Below, piece by piece: positions 39,586 to 50,759 of a DNA stretch of 64,000 nucleotides. The stretch comes from Mortierella alpina (taxonomy: Eukaryota; Mortierellomycota; Mortierellomycetes; Mortierellales; Mortierellaceae). The stretch lies in the NCBI GenBank assembly GCA_029449245.1, contig JANATF010000018.1, positions 124,001-188,000 on the forward strand. Direction: 5' to 3'. Both the position numbers and the translations under genes were made by a program. The notes under the pieces were generated by a model that worked only from the letters and a program-made list of their open reading frames with translations, did no database searches and was not told the DNA's origin. Position 1 is the stretch's first letter. Every line of letters starts with the position of its first letter.

Positions 39586-41005
39586 AAAGAACTGTAGGTT
39601 TCAAGAATACAGTAGAAAGTTGTTCAAGGTCAAAGTTTTGAATGAACCATAGGATATCAATCCATACAGCGAAGACAAGAGGTGAATACAAAAATTCTTG
39701 ACGAGGACTTGCATCAATACGCGTCTATAGGGACACGATCACGCGCTGATGCTGCCATCTGGAGTTGGATCACTCACGGTATAAACCCTGAGATCCACAC
39801 TGGCAGTGCTAGCAGTCGTTCCGGTGGCGGATATCATGCCCAGGGACATTTCGCGTCCTCCAAGATCTTCGAGACGCGTTATCACCTCTCCGATGCCACG
39901 GCAAGCAACACACTACTTCAAGCATAATACGCCGTCCCGTATGGGAATATTCTGTACCAGGCTCCCGGGAAATGGGAGATGGAGATGGGAGCCTGCCTGC
40001 TGTGCCCCTGACTATGCCTGCGTGTTCCAGCCATTCAGACTAAGCACAATTGATCGAGAGCGAGGGAATAATGCTCCTCCTTTCACTTTTCTACTTTCTC
40101 CACTCTCTCACACTCACGCCAACTCCCTTCCGTCCATCGAAACCACCCGCGTTCTGCCCCCGCCCTATTTCCTCTCATCGAGCATCAGCGCCAAGTGTAT
40201 ATTTGCTTTCAACGGACCTTCTACTCTCCTAGCCGCAGCTATTCAGCACCCGATTGTCTTATCAACGATACCCACCAAGACCAACCTTCAGGTGCCCAAA
40301 CAGAACACCCTACTTTGAGAAACAGTGGACAACGAGAAACCGATGTAGCTTAACAGTCCCCACCTCCATGTCTAGCAGTTCTCTGCGTCAAAGAAGACAA
40401 GCCTGACAAGTGGCTAACTCGCCTGCCCTCCTCCAGAGTCCAGACTACTGACTCTCTTCCTCGAAAGCACCGGAACGTCATCGAGTAAGTGTGGCCGCGC
40501 TGATCTGATCGGGTGAGATTATGCTGGCTCTCTGCGCCAGAGAGCAAGGGCTGTCCTATGAATTACTTACTAACCCAAGACAACCCCCAGGTCTCTCACC
40601 ACTGGCTAGCGCACCGTTGAACCGAGTTGCGTCCTAAAAAGTGCCTTGCCCCAAGACTGAACTGCACAGCTGCGTTTATACCTTCAACAAAACGCTTGTT
40701 ACGATAGCCAACCCTGTGCCCACATTGACTTTATTCTTGCGCCGTCTCGGATTGACAGTGTAATACTGTTATAAAAACGCATTGTCTCTTTCGCCTCTCC
40801 AAGTAAGGCGCTCGAACATGCATATTATTCTAGCTGAGCCCATGGCTCTTGTGCAGCGGCAAATTGATTAATCACTGCCTTTTCTGCATCCCTTAGCAAT
40901 ACTCGCTTTAGTCCACACTGTCTTTTTCCATTTGGTTGAATACATCATCAAGACCACCGCACGTAGACGATACCACCTGCAACAGCAACAGAAAGGCAAG
41001 CCAAC
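39586..41005. other. spacer between copy 2 and pseudogene copy 3
   Basis: It does not resemble spacers A and B. A minus-strand stretch at 39739-39905 reads like coding sequence (VITRLEDLGGREMSLGMIS, ending in TGA at 39741-39739) and may be a gene fragment of unknown family. An 8-bp perfect hairpin lies at 40527-40545 (GCTCTCTG CGC CAGAGAGC). A C/T-rich leader-like stretch spans 40070-40330. No complete gene was found. Confidence 0.45.
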
Positions 41006-44000
41006 ATGATCTCGGATGGCGACTACAAATCGGCCTCGTCCCAGCCCGGCGGAAAGCGACATAGATTTCGCAACATGTTTCGGTCCACCAAACCCGAGGA
41101 ACGACCCAAGCTGCTAACCCAGAGACGGATATCCAACATCTCCAAACTGCCAGTACCGAGGTTGTTGCAGCCCTCAAATTAGTTAGCAGCAGTAACATCC
41201 TGAAAACAGAACCACTGCTCACGACGACGGAAACAAGGAAGGCTCGCTCAAATATTTTCTCTGAGAACGTGGAGAGACCAGCCGCTTGTGTCGAGGTGCC
41301 AAAAATTGGTGCACGCATCAATAGCACGCCCCAACTTGCCTTGTGTAGCAGTCTTCTTCCCAAGAATGAGGGTGCTCAAGATATACATAATGATCAAGCA
41401 TACCTCGATTGGATCAAAGCCATTCAGAACGACACTGTCGAAAGCATCATATCCGCTGGCTAGAAACACGCATGGTCGAGGAGTTTTCCAAGGATGCAGT
41501 CAAGGACGCGGCTGCTATCACTGAGGTCATCATTCTTTGACCTGTTCTTGACTGCGAGCACTACCGCAAGCTTCTGAATTGCCTCATCGCCGAGTTTGAG
41601 AAGGCCGCAATGCTGGATGTCCATCTACTCCAAGGCCTCATCCAACTGGTCCAGTGTGCCTCCGAGGGATATCTTGTTGCAGATGATCTCGTCAAGATCA
41701 TGAGCATTCTCAGAGTACAGTTGCAGAACATCCACCAACAATCGACCGAACATCTATACCACCTTACGCTTGCACTCTCGCGGCTCCTCGAAGTCATGGC
41801 TGAACACAAGGTCCAAGATGTGAAACGCGTTGAAGAACATGAAGTTCTATCCGGGATCTTCTCTAGCCTGCGCAGCAGCTCGGACCCTTTCTTGATGTAC
41901 CAAGCATCGTACGCCTACCAGGCCCTTCAGTATGTCCCAGATGACGAGACCGCACTGCAGACGATCCTCCGACATTCGGCTGGAGTAGCAGACAGTCTCG
42001 TCAAGATTTCGGGGGTGACCAAACTGGATTTCAGCTCCGTGCTCGATGGACTCAAGGGCCTTCAAGAGACCTTAAGCAGCACATATGATGCTGCCAAGTC
42101 AGGCTACGCAGGGTTTTGCTCGCTTTTGGAGAGTGGACGTGGAGTCTTTCACAGCTTGAAGGATGGGCTCTCAACAGGACAAAAGCGTCCATGGTATCCA
42201 GCCCTCCGCGCTGCAGATGGCTTCGTTCGCCAGGGTCAGCTGGCAGATCTGAACCAATTGATTGTCGAGGCACCTTGCCGTCGAGATCCTCTGTTCCAGT
42301 GGGGTATATGCCAGCTGCTAGGCGAGCTTGCAGTGGACGGAACCTGCGTGGCCACCGCACGTCAGAAGGCCATAGATCTTCTTGTGGATCTCTACAGGAA
42401 CGATGTGGAGTGGGCCCAGGACGAGAGCGTCAAAGGCTGGATGATGGCTGTCCTCACCCAACTCGGAAGTATGTCAGACCCTGCCATCAAGGACCATGTC
42501 AAAAATCTGCTCGATGACCTGAAGAAGGACGGCTGCTCAGCGACCTCGCACTCGTATCCGTTGAAGGCTCGTCTTCAGATGCCAACAGCATCGCCTCTAC
42601 TCGCTCGAGTCCAGGAAATACCCTATGTCGAGTACGATCTCCACCAACTCAAGCATCGACGACTGGAAGAACAGAAGCCGGCTGTGTACATCCCGCCTAT
42701 GGCCAAACCAACCCAGCAGGCTCCAGACAGCGACATGCTCCCCTTGATGGAGAAGGTGGTCGAGTTCTTGGCCAGTGAGCGGCAGGTGATGCTGATTCTA
42801 GGCGACTCGGGAGCAGGAAAGTCGACGTTCAGCCGACATCTGGAGTGCGAGCTTTGGAGGGGCTATACGAGCGGTGGACAGATCCCACTGTTCATCAACA
42901 TGCCAGCTTGAGCAAGCCGGAGAGTGACCTTGTTGCTGAGCAACTGAAGATGCACAGCTTTACAGACGTCCAGATCCAGGAACTCAAGCGTCATCGGCAG
43001 CTTACCATCATCTCATCTGTGATGGTTACGACGAGAGCCAGCTTACCACAAACATTCACACTACCAATCAACTGAATCAACCAGGACAATGGAATGTCAA
43101 GCTGGTGGTGAGCTGCCGAAGCCAGTATCTTGGTCATGACTACCACAAACGGTTTGTGCCTGCGGGAATTGATCACTACAGCGCGCCAGCTCTGCACCAG
43201 TTCCAAGAGGCCGTCATTACCCCCTTCTCGACATCGCAGATTGAGGATTATGTCGAGCAATACGTCCCATTGGAACCGCGACCATGGGTTACTAAGGATT
43301 ATATGGAAAAGCTGGCTACCATTCCCAACCTGATGGATCTGGTCACAAACCCATTCCTTTTGATCCTCTCACTGGGAGCCTTACCAAATGTTGTCAAAGA
43401 CAAAAAGGACCTCACCACCGTCCGGATCACCCGTGTCGCGCTCTACGACAGCTTTGTCGAGCACTGAATTGGAGCCAACAAACGACGTCTAGAGAAGCAA
43501 AGGTTGAACCAGGAGAGTCAGGAAGTACTCGACGAATTGAGTGAAGTTGACTTTGAGCGATACGCGATCCAATATCAAAAGGATCTTGCTGCTGCCATCT
43601 TTCGAGAACAAGAAGGCAGACCCGTCGTCGAATACACCCACAAGCGAGACAAGTCGTCTTGGAAAGCAAGGTTCTTTGGTCCAGAGCCGGAACCAACCCT
43701 CCTTAGAGGGTGCAGTCTGTTGACCCGTGGCGGTAATCAGTACCGATTCATTCATCGATCCATCCTGGAATAGTTCTACTCTCGATATGTGCACGAGCCA
43801 AGCAAGAACGATGACAAGTCTACTCCAAAGGCCAGTCTCGAAGCCACTACCTCCATGCAGCCTATTGCCGAGCATCCTCTATCCCAGAGAAACCTCATCA
43901 GTATCAGTGAGCCCTCCATCATTGAGTTCCTGTGCGAGTGTGTGCAATCCGAGGTGGTGTACAAGAGGCAACTACTGGCCATAATCGATCAATCGAAAAC

Positions 44001-45046
44001 GGATCCAGAAGCAAGCCAGGCAGCATCAAATGCCACGACGATCTTGGTTCGGGCTGGGGTCCTCTTCAATGGGGTTGATCTACGAGGCATCCGGATTCCA
44101 GGCGCAGATTTGAGCGGCGGACAGTTTGATTCAGCGCAACTGCAAGGAGCGGATTTGAGAAACACCAACCTTCAACCTTCGGAACATTGGCTGCGTCAGG
44201 CTGATTTAAGCAAGGCGCAGTTGGAAGATGTTCAGTTTGGCGAATGACCATTTCTGGAGGAAGAGCACGCAGTGAATAGCTGTGCATACTCGCCGGATGG
44301 GCACATAGTAGCCGCTGGCCTAAGGAATGGCACGATCAGCCTTTACGAGACCACGACTTGGGAAAAGACCAGCACACTATGTGGCCACACAGAACAGGTC
44401 ACCAGCGTGGTGTTTTCGCCAAGCGACCAGCAGATTGCGTCGGGCAGTTCCGACAACACGGTGCGGCTCTGGGACGCACAAACCGGTGCACCTGGTGCCA
44501 TCCTAAGCGGCCACACCAACTGGGTTATAAGCGTGGCGTTTCTGCCAAGCGGCCAGCAGATTACCTCGGGCAGCGAGGACAACAAGGTGCGGCTCTGGGA
44601 CGCACAAACCGGTGCACCTGGTGCCATCCTGAGCGGCCACACCAGCTATGTTCTCAGCGTGGTGTTTTCGCCAAGCGGCCAGCAGATTGCCTCTTGCCTC
44701 GGACAGTGGAGACAACACTGTGTGTCTGTGGGATGTGAAATCAGGTCTTTGTTAGGCCACTGTAAAGGATTTCCATGGGGCGATCTTGTCAATTGCATGG
44801 AACGCAAGTGAAGATGGCAGCCACTTAGCAACTGGCTGTAGCGATAAATCCGTCCGCATGTGGAAGGTCGAAGGAACTTGTCATCCCGTGTCAGTGCACC
44901 TAGTCTGGAGCTCCAGGCATGACCAGCTTGTCGCATCAAATACCAAACTCTGGAACGCGCAGGGTTTACGCAGTACAAATCGGAAGTTCTTAGAACAACG
45001 CGGCGCTATCAGCAAGCAGATTTCTTTGGAAGAGCCACAGTTGTAG
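41006..45046 (+). pseudogene. NACHT-WD40 pseudogene (array copy 3)
   Basis: A third paralogue, more diverged from copies 1 and 2 in its N-terminal half, and disabled. It begins MISDGDYKSASSQPGGKRHR and keeps the FRNMFRSTKPEER motif, the solenoid (KRPWYPALRAADGFVRQGQL), a perfect P-loop GDSGAGKST near 42800, a pentapeptide block and a few WD40 blades. Lesions seen: frameshifts near 41120 and 41435, TGA at 41538-41540, a frameshift with loss near 42905, another near 43025-43095, TGA at 43465-43467, TAG at 43771-43773, TGA at 44245-44247, and a frameshift near 44695. Only about five recognisable blades remain. The pentapeptide region is nearly identical in DNA to copy 2, while the final blades and the 3' flank match copy 1. 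Confidence 0.9.
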
Positions 45047-45690
45047 ATAGTTCCAAGCCATAATACATCCAGGCATAGCAAACATGTTTTTGTGGACATT
45101 TGTGTTGAAGAAAAATCCATCACATTCCTCGGGTGATAACGAGTTGCTGTGGACCTGAACCTGATGGACAAATATTCATTGAGTTGAGAATGCTGATCTT
45201 TGCCTCAAGATCATCGCACAATTGTAGGTCTTATCATACAAACTCACTCTCCTTAGCAATGTTCTCGCGGAAATTTCAAACAAAGGGTGCTGCGGAAGTA
45301 GAGTGGTTGATGTTATCTCTTTCACTGTCTCCTATAAAAGACATGCCATCAAGACAGGTTACAAAAAAATCATAGAACAAAGAAAATACAAACGCTACAT
45401 AAAGCTGCGCACAATCATCCTCAGTGCTGTTGATGCAGCGTAAGGTCACGGACGCGTCCTTCCAAGCCAACGTTCTGGAAACTGACAAAACAATAAAGTC
45501 GTGCTTGCAGTATTAGGGACGTGCATTATAATGGCATACATAGGGTGAGTGAGTGGGGCTGAATAGATCGCTGGCCAACTGTGGTCTTTATATGAAATAC
45601 TACAGCGACAGCACGGGTGGTGCCTGGATCAACAGGGTCGCCGCTGAAAAAGACACTGCTTCTAGTCGTTACTGCACGGACCGATAATGA
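45047..45690. repeat. 3' flank homologous to array spacers
   Basis: Aligns with the first 650 bp or so of spacers A and B, then similarity ends just before an A homopolymer. Confidence 0.8.
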
Positions 45691-45714
45691 AGTGTTTATT
45701 ACGAGTTGAATTCC

Positions 45715-45740
45715 AAAAAAAAAAAAAAAAAAAAAAAAAA
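45715..45740 (+). repeat. A26 homopolymer
   Basis: An uninterrupted run of 26 A immediately after the end of spacer homology downstream of pseudogene copy 3. Confidence 0.95.
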
Positions 45741-45771
45741 GCAAAGGTGTGAGGCCACAATCGTAGGTGAC

Positions 45772-46665
45772 TATTTACATTTGGCGTCCCCGCCACGCTG
45801 CTCAACTGCTCTGCCCGGATTGACGCCATCCTGTCGTGTCTCAACCACATTCCCAACCGTATCTTGTGCATTCATCATACCATAGTAATCCGTCGTAGTC
45901 ACGGTCTTTCTCCAAACGACCTCCTCACCTGGTCCAGCCTTGGGCACGGTACCATGGGAAGAGGTGGTGATTGCGGCGACAAACTTGTCCGCGACCGTGA
46001 TACATCGGCGCTGACCTTTGCGGAAGCTGTGGCAGGAGTGCTTATGACGGAATTGTTGGTGTTGATAGTGCTATTATCACCAGTAGTGTTGGTAGTCGTC
46101 CATGGTATGGCAAGGAGCCGAGGGCTGGTGCGTGGCATACGATGCAATACCTGCGACAGCAGCAGCTGCTGCTCCAAGAGTTGAGGTGGTGCCTAGATTT
46201 CCTGCTGAGATATCGATTTGAGAGCCATGTTGCTTATTGCCGATCGCGTCGCATAGGCTGTTGGAATTACAGGAGCAACCGACGAAGTGTGAAAGCTGCT
46301 GTTGTCTTTGGCAAACGTATCCTTGGAAGACCGATCCCTATTAGACATATCTCTGGCAGAAATGGAAGCTCCTGCAGCCGTCGTAGCGCCGATCGCTGGC
46401 ATAGCATGACACGATGCGATAGTGGGACTGGTGGTGCCGCTTGAAGTCATAGGAGGGATGGCAGCCTAGTTTGCAGAGTACGAGGGCATCGAGGGCATTG
46501 TAGTGCCCATACCTGTAGCTCCAGTCGCTGGCATTGTTGCTGCGACCTTGCTGGTATCAATGCTTGAGCGCCGATGGGTCACATTACTGACAGTTTTCTT
46601 CACCTTGTTTCCCAACCCGGTGATAGCTGCAGCTGCACCCACCATGGGCCTATATCCTCTACGTC
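45772..46665 (-). pseudogene. decayed gene of unknown family
   Basis: Minus-strand segments in changing frames look like one former coding region: MVGAAAAITGLGNKVKKTVS, then IDTSKVAATMPATGATG and ISARDMSNRDRSSKDTFAKD. These are followed by GNLGTTSTLGAAAAAVAGIA, and finally VVWRKTVTTTDYYGMMNAQD and VGNVVETRQDGVNPGRAVEQ up to a stop near 45772. At least two frame breaks and a stop near 46465 separate them; some could be unrecognised introns. I do not recognise the family. Confidence 0.35.
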
Positions 46666-46890
46666 TGCGGGGGGGGGTGCTTTGGAGCTTGGGTACAGCA
46701 GGTTGGAGCCATCGGAGTCAAAATGGCAGGGCCTCAATTCAACCCCGCCCGCAGTGAGGGCGGTTTTGCCGAGGACGACTTTGAGCCCGCAGCAGCCCAG
46801 TCAGCACCTCAAATGAAAAAGGAACTGCACACTGCACGCTGCACACCGCACTTCCCCTCTGCTTCTTGGCCTTTTGATCACACCATCTCC

Positions 46891-48705
46891 ATGTCCTCCC
46901 ACAACAACCTCGCGCGGGACAGGCTCTTTGCCCTGCCAGAGATCGTCGAGCGCATAGCCCGATCCCTCGACTGGCGCTCCATCACCTTCGGCCTGCGCGT
47001 CTCCAGGCAATGGAACGCAGCTTGGTTGCCCATCCTCTGGCATACCATCGACCGCGGCAACCAATGGCGCAATGACAGCTTCAAGCAGGCTCTTCATGCT
47101 CACGGCGACCTCATCAGGGTCCTCGAATGCACACGCTACGACGACATCAGTCTCCTCTTTGAGTCGACCAGCGACAACGATCCGATTAGCAAGGCCCTCT
47201 GCCGGAATCTCATTACTCTCACGCTACCACGAACGACTCTGATCAACCTCCCGGTCCAGGCACAGCTCGTCCGGCAGAACCGGGACCTGCGCGACCTCTC
47301 ACTCAGCTTCCAAGACCCATCCTCACAGTATCAGGACCTCGTGGACGCTGTTGGAGAGCTATCCTTCCTTCGACGACTCGCCTTTGAAAACAATGAGAAG
47401 CTGGAGTTCAACACGCTGGAAACGATCCTTACCCGTTGCAACGCCTCACTGCAGGAACTCTCGTTCAAAGGAACCTACTTTATCAAAAACTCTTTTGGCT
47501 CTGGAGAGGACTTTGCCTCAGGACTCTTTGCACCGGAGCCCGAGGCCTTCCAAGGGCAATGCAAAGACGTTGAGAATGAGTCTAGGACACTCTTCAACAT
47601 CACGTCGCTGTGCATGGACGAGGTGGCATGCACCCAGGACTTCTTGCTGAACCTCCTCAGCCGATTTCCGGCCCTGACAACGCTCTCGCTTAAAAACTCG
47701 ACAGAGGTTTACTATGGGCCGGACTTTGGCGAGCGGCTGGCCAAGCGATGCCCTCGGATCAAAAGTCTAGATATCTCGGAGATTGAGGATCTGGATGACC
47801 AGTCGATCGCAAATCTGATCAGGGCCTTCCCCAGTTTGCACACTTTCAAAGTCGCGCATTCGCAATTCGGACCCAAGAGTATGGACGCTTTGCTGGAGTG
47901 CTGTCCAGAGATCCGAGAGCTGAATATCGAAGGGGCGATCAAGATCAAGAGTCAAAGCATTCAGCGACTGTTGGAACGATGTGGACGACTATGCAAGCTG
48001 GAGGCATGGGAGGTGAACGTGAACGTGCCCAAGATGATGGCGGAAGCATATCGAATGAGGCACGCTGCATCAGAAGGTGCTGCGATCGTCTCTTTGGAGA
48101 AACCACCATGGCAAGGGGCATGGATGTGTCTTGGACTGGAGACACTCAGTCTTCACCTGAACTACGACCCTAGTGGACTGACAGAGACTGAGCAGAGGTT
48201 GTTTCCGGTATCGGCAGCAAGACGGTTTATATTCGAGCAATTATCAAGGATGACAAGGATGCGGGATCTCTCCCTTGCGGGGTTCTTGTACTGCGATGAA
48301 GATGAGGCAGGCTCTTATGAGAGTCAGGGGGACGAGGAGAGTGAAGGCGCGGGCGAGGCCACGGGCAGATCTGACGAGTGCGAGTTGTCGATGGAAGAGC
48401 TGGCACTTCACGATGAGCATCTTGGACTAGGTGCAGGCGTGAGCGGTGAAGGCGACTCTGACGATAGTGTGTGGATTGAGCTGTCGTTCCGAGCAGGGCT
48501 TGCCACGCTAGCATCGCTCAAGGAGCTGCGGACGCTAAGCATCTACGACATTCCTCATACCTTTGATATCCAAGAGCTGAAGTGGATGTGCGAGACTTGG
48601 CTCCATCTGCGCAAGATTGAAGGTCTTGACGAGGACGACGACGCGGAGGCGATCCAGTGGTTGAAGACCTATCGGCCAGGCATTGACACAGATTATGCTT
48701 ATTGA
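46891..48705 (+). CDS. F-box/LRR protein
   Basis: A single exon encodes 604 aa. The start MSSHNNLARDRLFALP at 46891 puts an F-box-like motif right at the N-terminus (LFALPEIVERIARSLDWRSI, then VSRQWNAAWLPILWHTID). The rest is an irregular leucine-rich-repeat solenoid (LRDLSLSFQDPSSQYQDLVD, FPALTTLSLKNSTEVYYGP, CPRIKSLDISEIEDLDDQSI, LLECCPEIRELNIEGAIKIK). An acidic insert lies near residues 465-500 (DEDEAGSYESQGDEESEGAG). By family, such proteins are substrate receptors of SCF ubiquitin ligases through Skp1. The substrate is unknown. A longer in-frame ATG at 46723 exists, but its N-terminus overlaps the decayed antisense gene and lacks F-box character. Confidence 0.82.
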   Translation: MSSHNNLARDRLFALPEIVERIARSLDWRSITFGLRVSRQWNAAWLPILWHTIDRGNQWRNDSFKQALHAHGDLIRVLECTRYDDISLLFESTSDNDPISKALCRNLITLTLPRTTLINLPVQAQLVRQNRDLRDLSLSFQDPSSQYQDLVDAVGELSFLRRLAFENNEKLEFNTLETILTRCNASLQELSFKGTYFIKNSFGSGEDFASGLFAPEPEAFQGQCKDVENESRTLFNITSLCMDEVACTQDFLLNLLSRFPALTTLSLKNSTEVYYGPDFGERLAKRCPRIKSLDISEIEDLDDQSIANLIRAFPSLHTFKVAHSQFGPKSMDALLECCPEIRELNIEGAIKIKSQSIQRLLERCGRLCKLEAWEVNVNVPKMMAEAYRMRHAASEGAAIVSLEKPPWQGAWMCLGLETLSLHLNYDPSGLTETEQRLFPVSAARRFIFEQLSRMTRMRDLSLAGFLYCDEDEAGSYESQGDEESEGAGEATGRSDECELSMEELALHDEHLGLGAGVSGEGDSDDSVWIELSFRAGLATLASLKELRTLSIYDIPHTFDIQELKWMCETWLHLRKIEGLDEDDDAEAIQWLKTYRPGIDTDYAY

Positions 48706-48874
48706 TCGACGAGAACAATCGAAAATAGAGAAGCGCGACATAGATCGACGCTGTCGATCATTTTTAATTTCTCACGGCACCTCTCTCCTCGTTCCTCAAT
48801 CCTCCTTCCTCCATCCCGTCTCGCCTTCAACTCTGCTCCATCCCATCTCTCTCCTCTTCGGCCTTCCCCCTTCC

Positions 48875-50746
48875 ATGGAGCCTGGAAGCACAGTTCACAA
48901 AGTCTTTTCAATCCATGAGCTCGCCCTCTTGGTGTCTGCGCATCTGTCCTCGCCTGATCTGGCTCGATGCACTCTTGTATGCAAAGACTGGTTGCGTCGC
49001 TTTGAACCAAGTCTTTGGACGAACTTCTGCCCTGACATGAACGACTTTACCGAGTTTATGAAGAGCCATCCACCAGTGAAAGCGGCCTTGATCCGTAATC
49101 TATGTCACATTCGAATCATCGGGCGCTTTCCCATCGATGAGGATCTGCTCGAAGTTCTCGGCCACGGTCTGCCCCAACAGCATGGCGAATCAGTCAAAGA
49201 CCCAGGCACACTGTGTACCAATCTTAGGCGAATCAACCTCGAGGACTTCTGCTCAGAGAACTTTCAAAGCTATGCACAACGCCTGGATACGCTACTTCGC
49301 CACAACCACCGTCTGACTCACCTGGTAGTGAGTGCTGGTATCCTCGGATCCGTGGGCTCATATGCAACTATTTCTACCTTGAAGCACCTTCAGCATCTCA
49401 CCGTCTTTGGTATGCAGGATTATGAATCAAGTGATGAAGTCTTGGGCCTTCTTACGGCCTGCCTGCCCTTACCAGAGCTGACAGAGTTGCGATTTGTCGA
49501 AATGGAGATGTTCTGGGATGCTAGCGACAACGATACGGCCACAGACACATGTCGTCTGGAAACCATCATCAGCGAGGCCACGGTAGCTCGATTCGCTCAA
49601 AACTCTAATGCAAAATAGATTAGGTTATTCACATTCCCAGGAGCCATTGGAATAGGCTGGGTGCCACTACCACTCCTCCTACTAAGGTCAAGTCTTCTGG
49701 ACCTCGAATCTTGTGAAGTGCCTTATTTTAGTCCGGACGTGGACGCTGACGAGATTGAGCGCGTCGTTCGAGAGCACTGCCCCAACCTCAAGCACCTCGA
49801 ATGTCGTGTTGTCAGGAAACTGGACGTTCAGCCGGCGCTTGCATTCATTCGTGGATGCTCAGGACTTCAAAGTTTCTCCTCGTCCTACTTCCGCGATGAT
49901 CCCGAGCTGAAACCGCGGTCGCTTCTTGCAGAGCTAGTGTCGCGACATCACGCCTCACTAGAACCTGTTGAGCTCAATAATGTCCGCCAGGTGTTTAGTC
50001 GCGATCTACAGGAAATCCTGACTCGATGCAAACAGCTGAAACGGTTCTGGGTAATGTCCAACTCTCGCGACAACACCAAGAGCGCCATTGTGGCCACGGA
50101 TGTCTACGGGAGCGACTGGATCTGCATGGAGCTAAGAAAGCTCGGTCTGGAACTCAATCTGCGCCCCAACGATACAGAGTCGTTTTTCCACATGGATCTG
50201 AAAGAGATCTTGGAATGGGTTAAAGAGTACGGCGGTGTAGAGCGACAGCTTGTAAGTACCATCACAAAACGCGAGGAGGTTGTGGAATGGGATGAAGACG
50301 AGGGCGACCCACTCAGACCGTTGGTAGGTCTGGCCACGAAACGCGTCTATATCCAAATCGGTCGCCTCGAGAAGCTAGAGGAACTTACACTCGATATCGA
50401 CAGGAGTAGTAATACTTGGCAGTTAACAAGCGACTACGCATGGAACCTTACACTCTCTAAAGGCTGGCTCGCTGAGATGGCGGGTCTGAAGAAGTTGAGG
50501 AGGCTTGATCTTAAAGCAGACTTTTGGTCGGAAATGGGTCAGGCTGAGGTGGAGTTCATATGTGAGCATTGGCTTTTGCTGAGGGAGATTGCCTTTCCAT
50601 GCGATATTTCACAAGTTCACTCACGGCCGCACTGGCAATGGCTTCTCAATAAGCGACCGCGGTTGCTTTTGGTTGGTAGGTGCAAAGAAAAAAAGGACAG
50701 TTTGGATTCTGAATTAATTGACTTGTCAGTGTGCATGCGCCAGTGA
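48875..50746 (+). pseudogene. F-box/LRR gene interrupted by one in-frame stop
   Basis: A second F-box/LRR gene in the same orientation, 170 bp after the first. It starts MEPGSTVHKVFSIHELALLV with the F-box SSPDLARCTLVCKDWLRRFE. The frame runs to a TAG at 49616-49618 (codon 248, in NSNAK-stop-IRLFTF) and then continues open in the same frame for another 375 codons of LRR sequence (LLDLESCEVPYFSPDVDADE, REHCPNLKHLECRVV, ILTRCKQLKRFWVMSN), ending at 50746. No good splice pair removes the stop without losing conserved sequence. It is therefore a recent nonsense allele, a sequencing error or readthrough; a truncated 247-aa product is possible. Confidence 0.75.
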
Positions 50747-50759
50747 CATTCAACTCCAA

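Noticed and set aside
40527-40545. 8-bp perfect hairpin GCTCTCTG-CGC-CAGAGAGC as a possible terminator or transposon end
   Set aside because: It has no T tract, no partner inverted repeat and no flanking duplication; a single short hairpin is expected by chance over this length.
41006-45046. RIP (repeat-induced point mutation) as the cause of pseudogene decay
   Set aside because: A few TGG-to-TGA changes are seen, but many lesions are indels and the other duplicated copies are intact, so there is no genome-defence-like saturation of C-to-T changes.
46723-46890. N-terminal extension of the F-box protein starting MAGPQFNPARSEGG
   Set aside because: The F-box motif begins right after the internal ATG at 46891, a C/T-rich leader precedes it, and the extension overlaps the decayed antisense gene.
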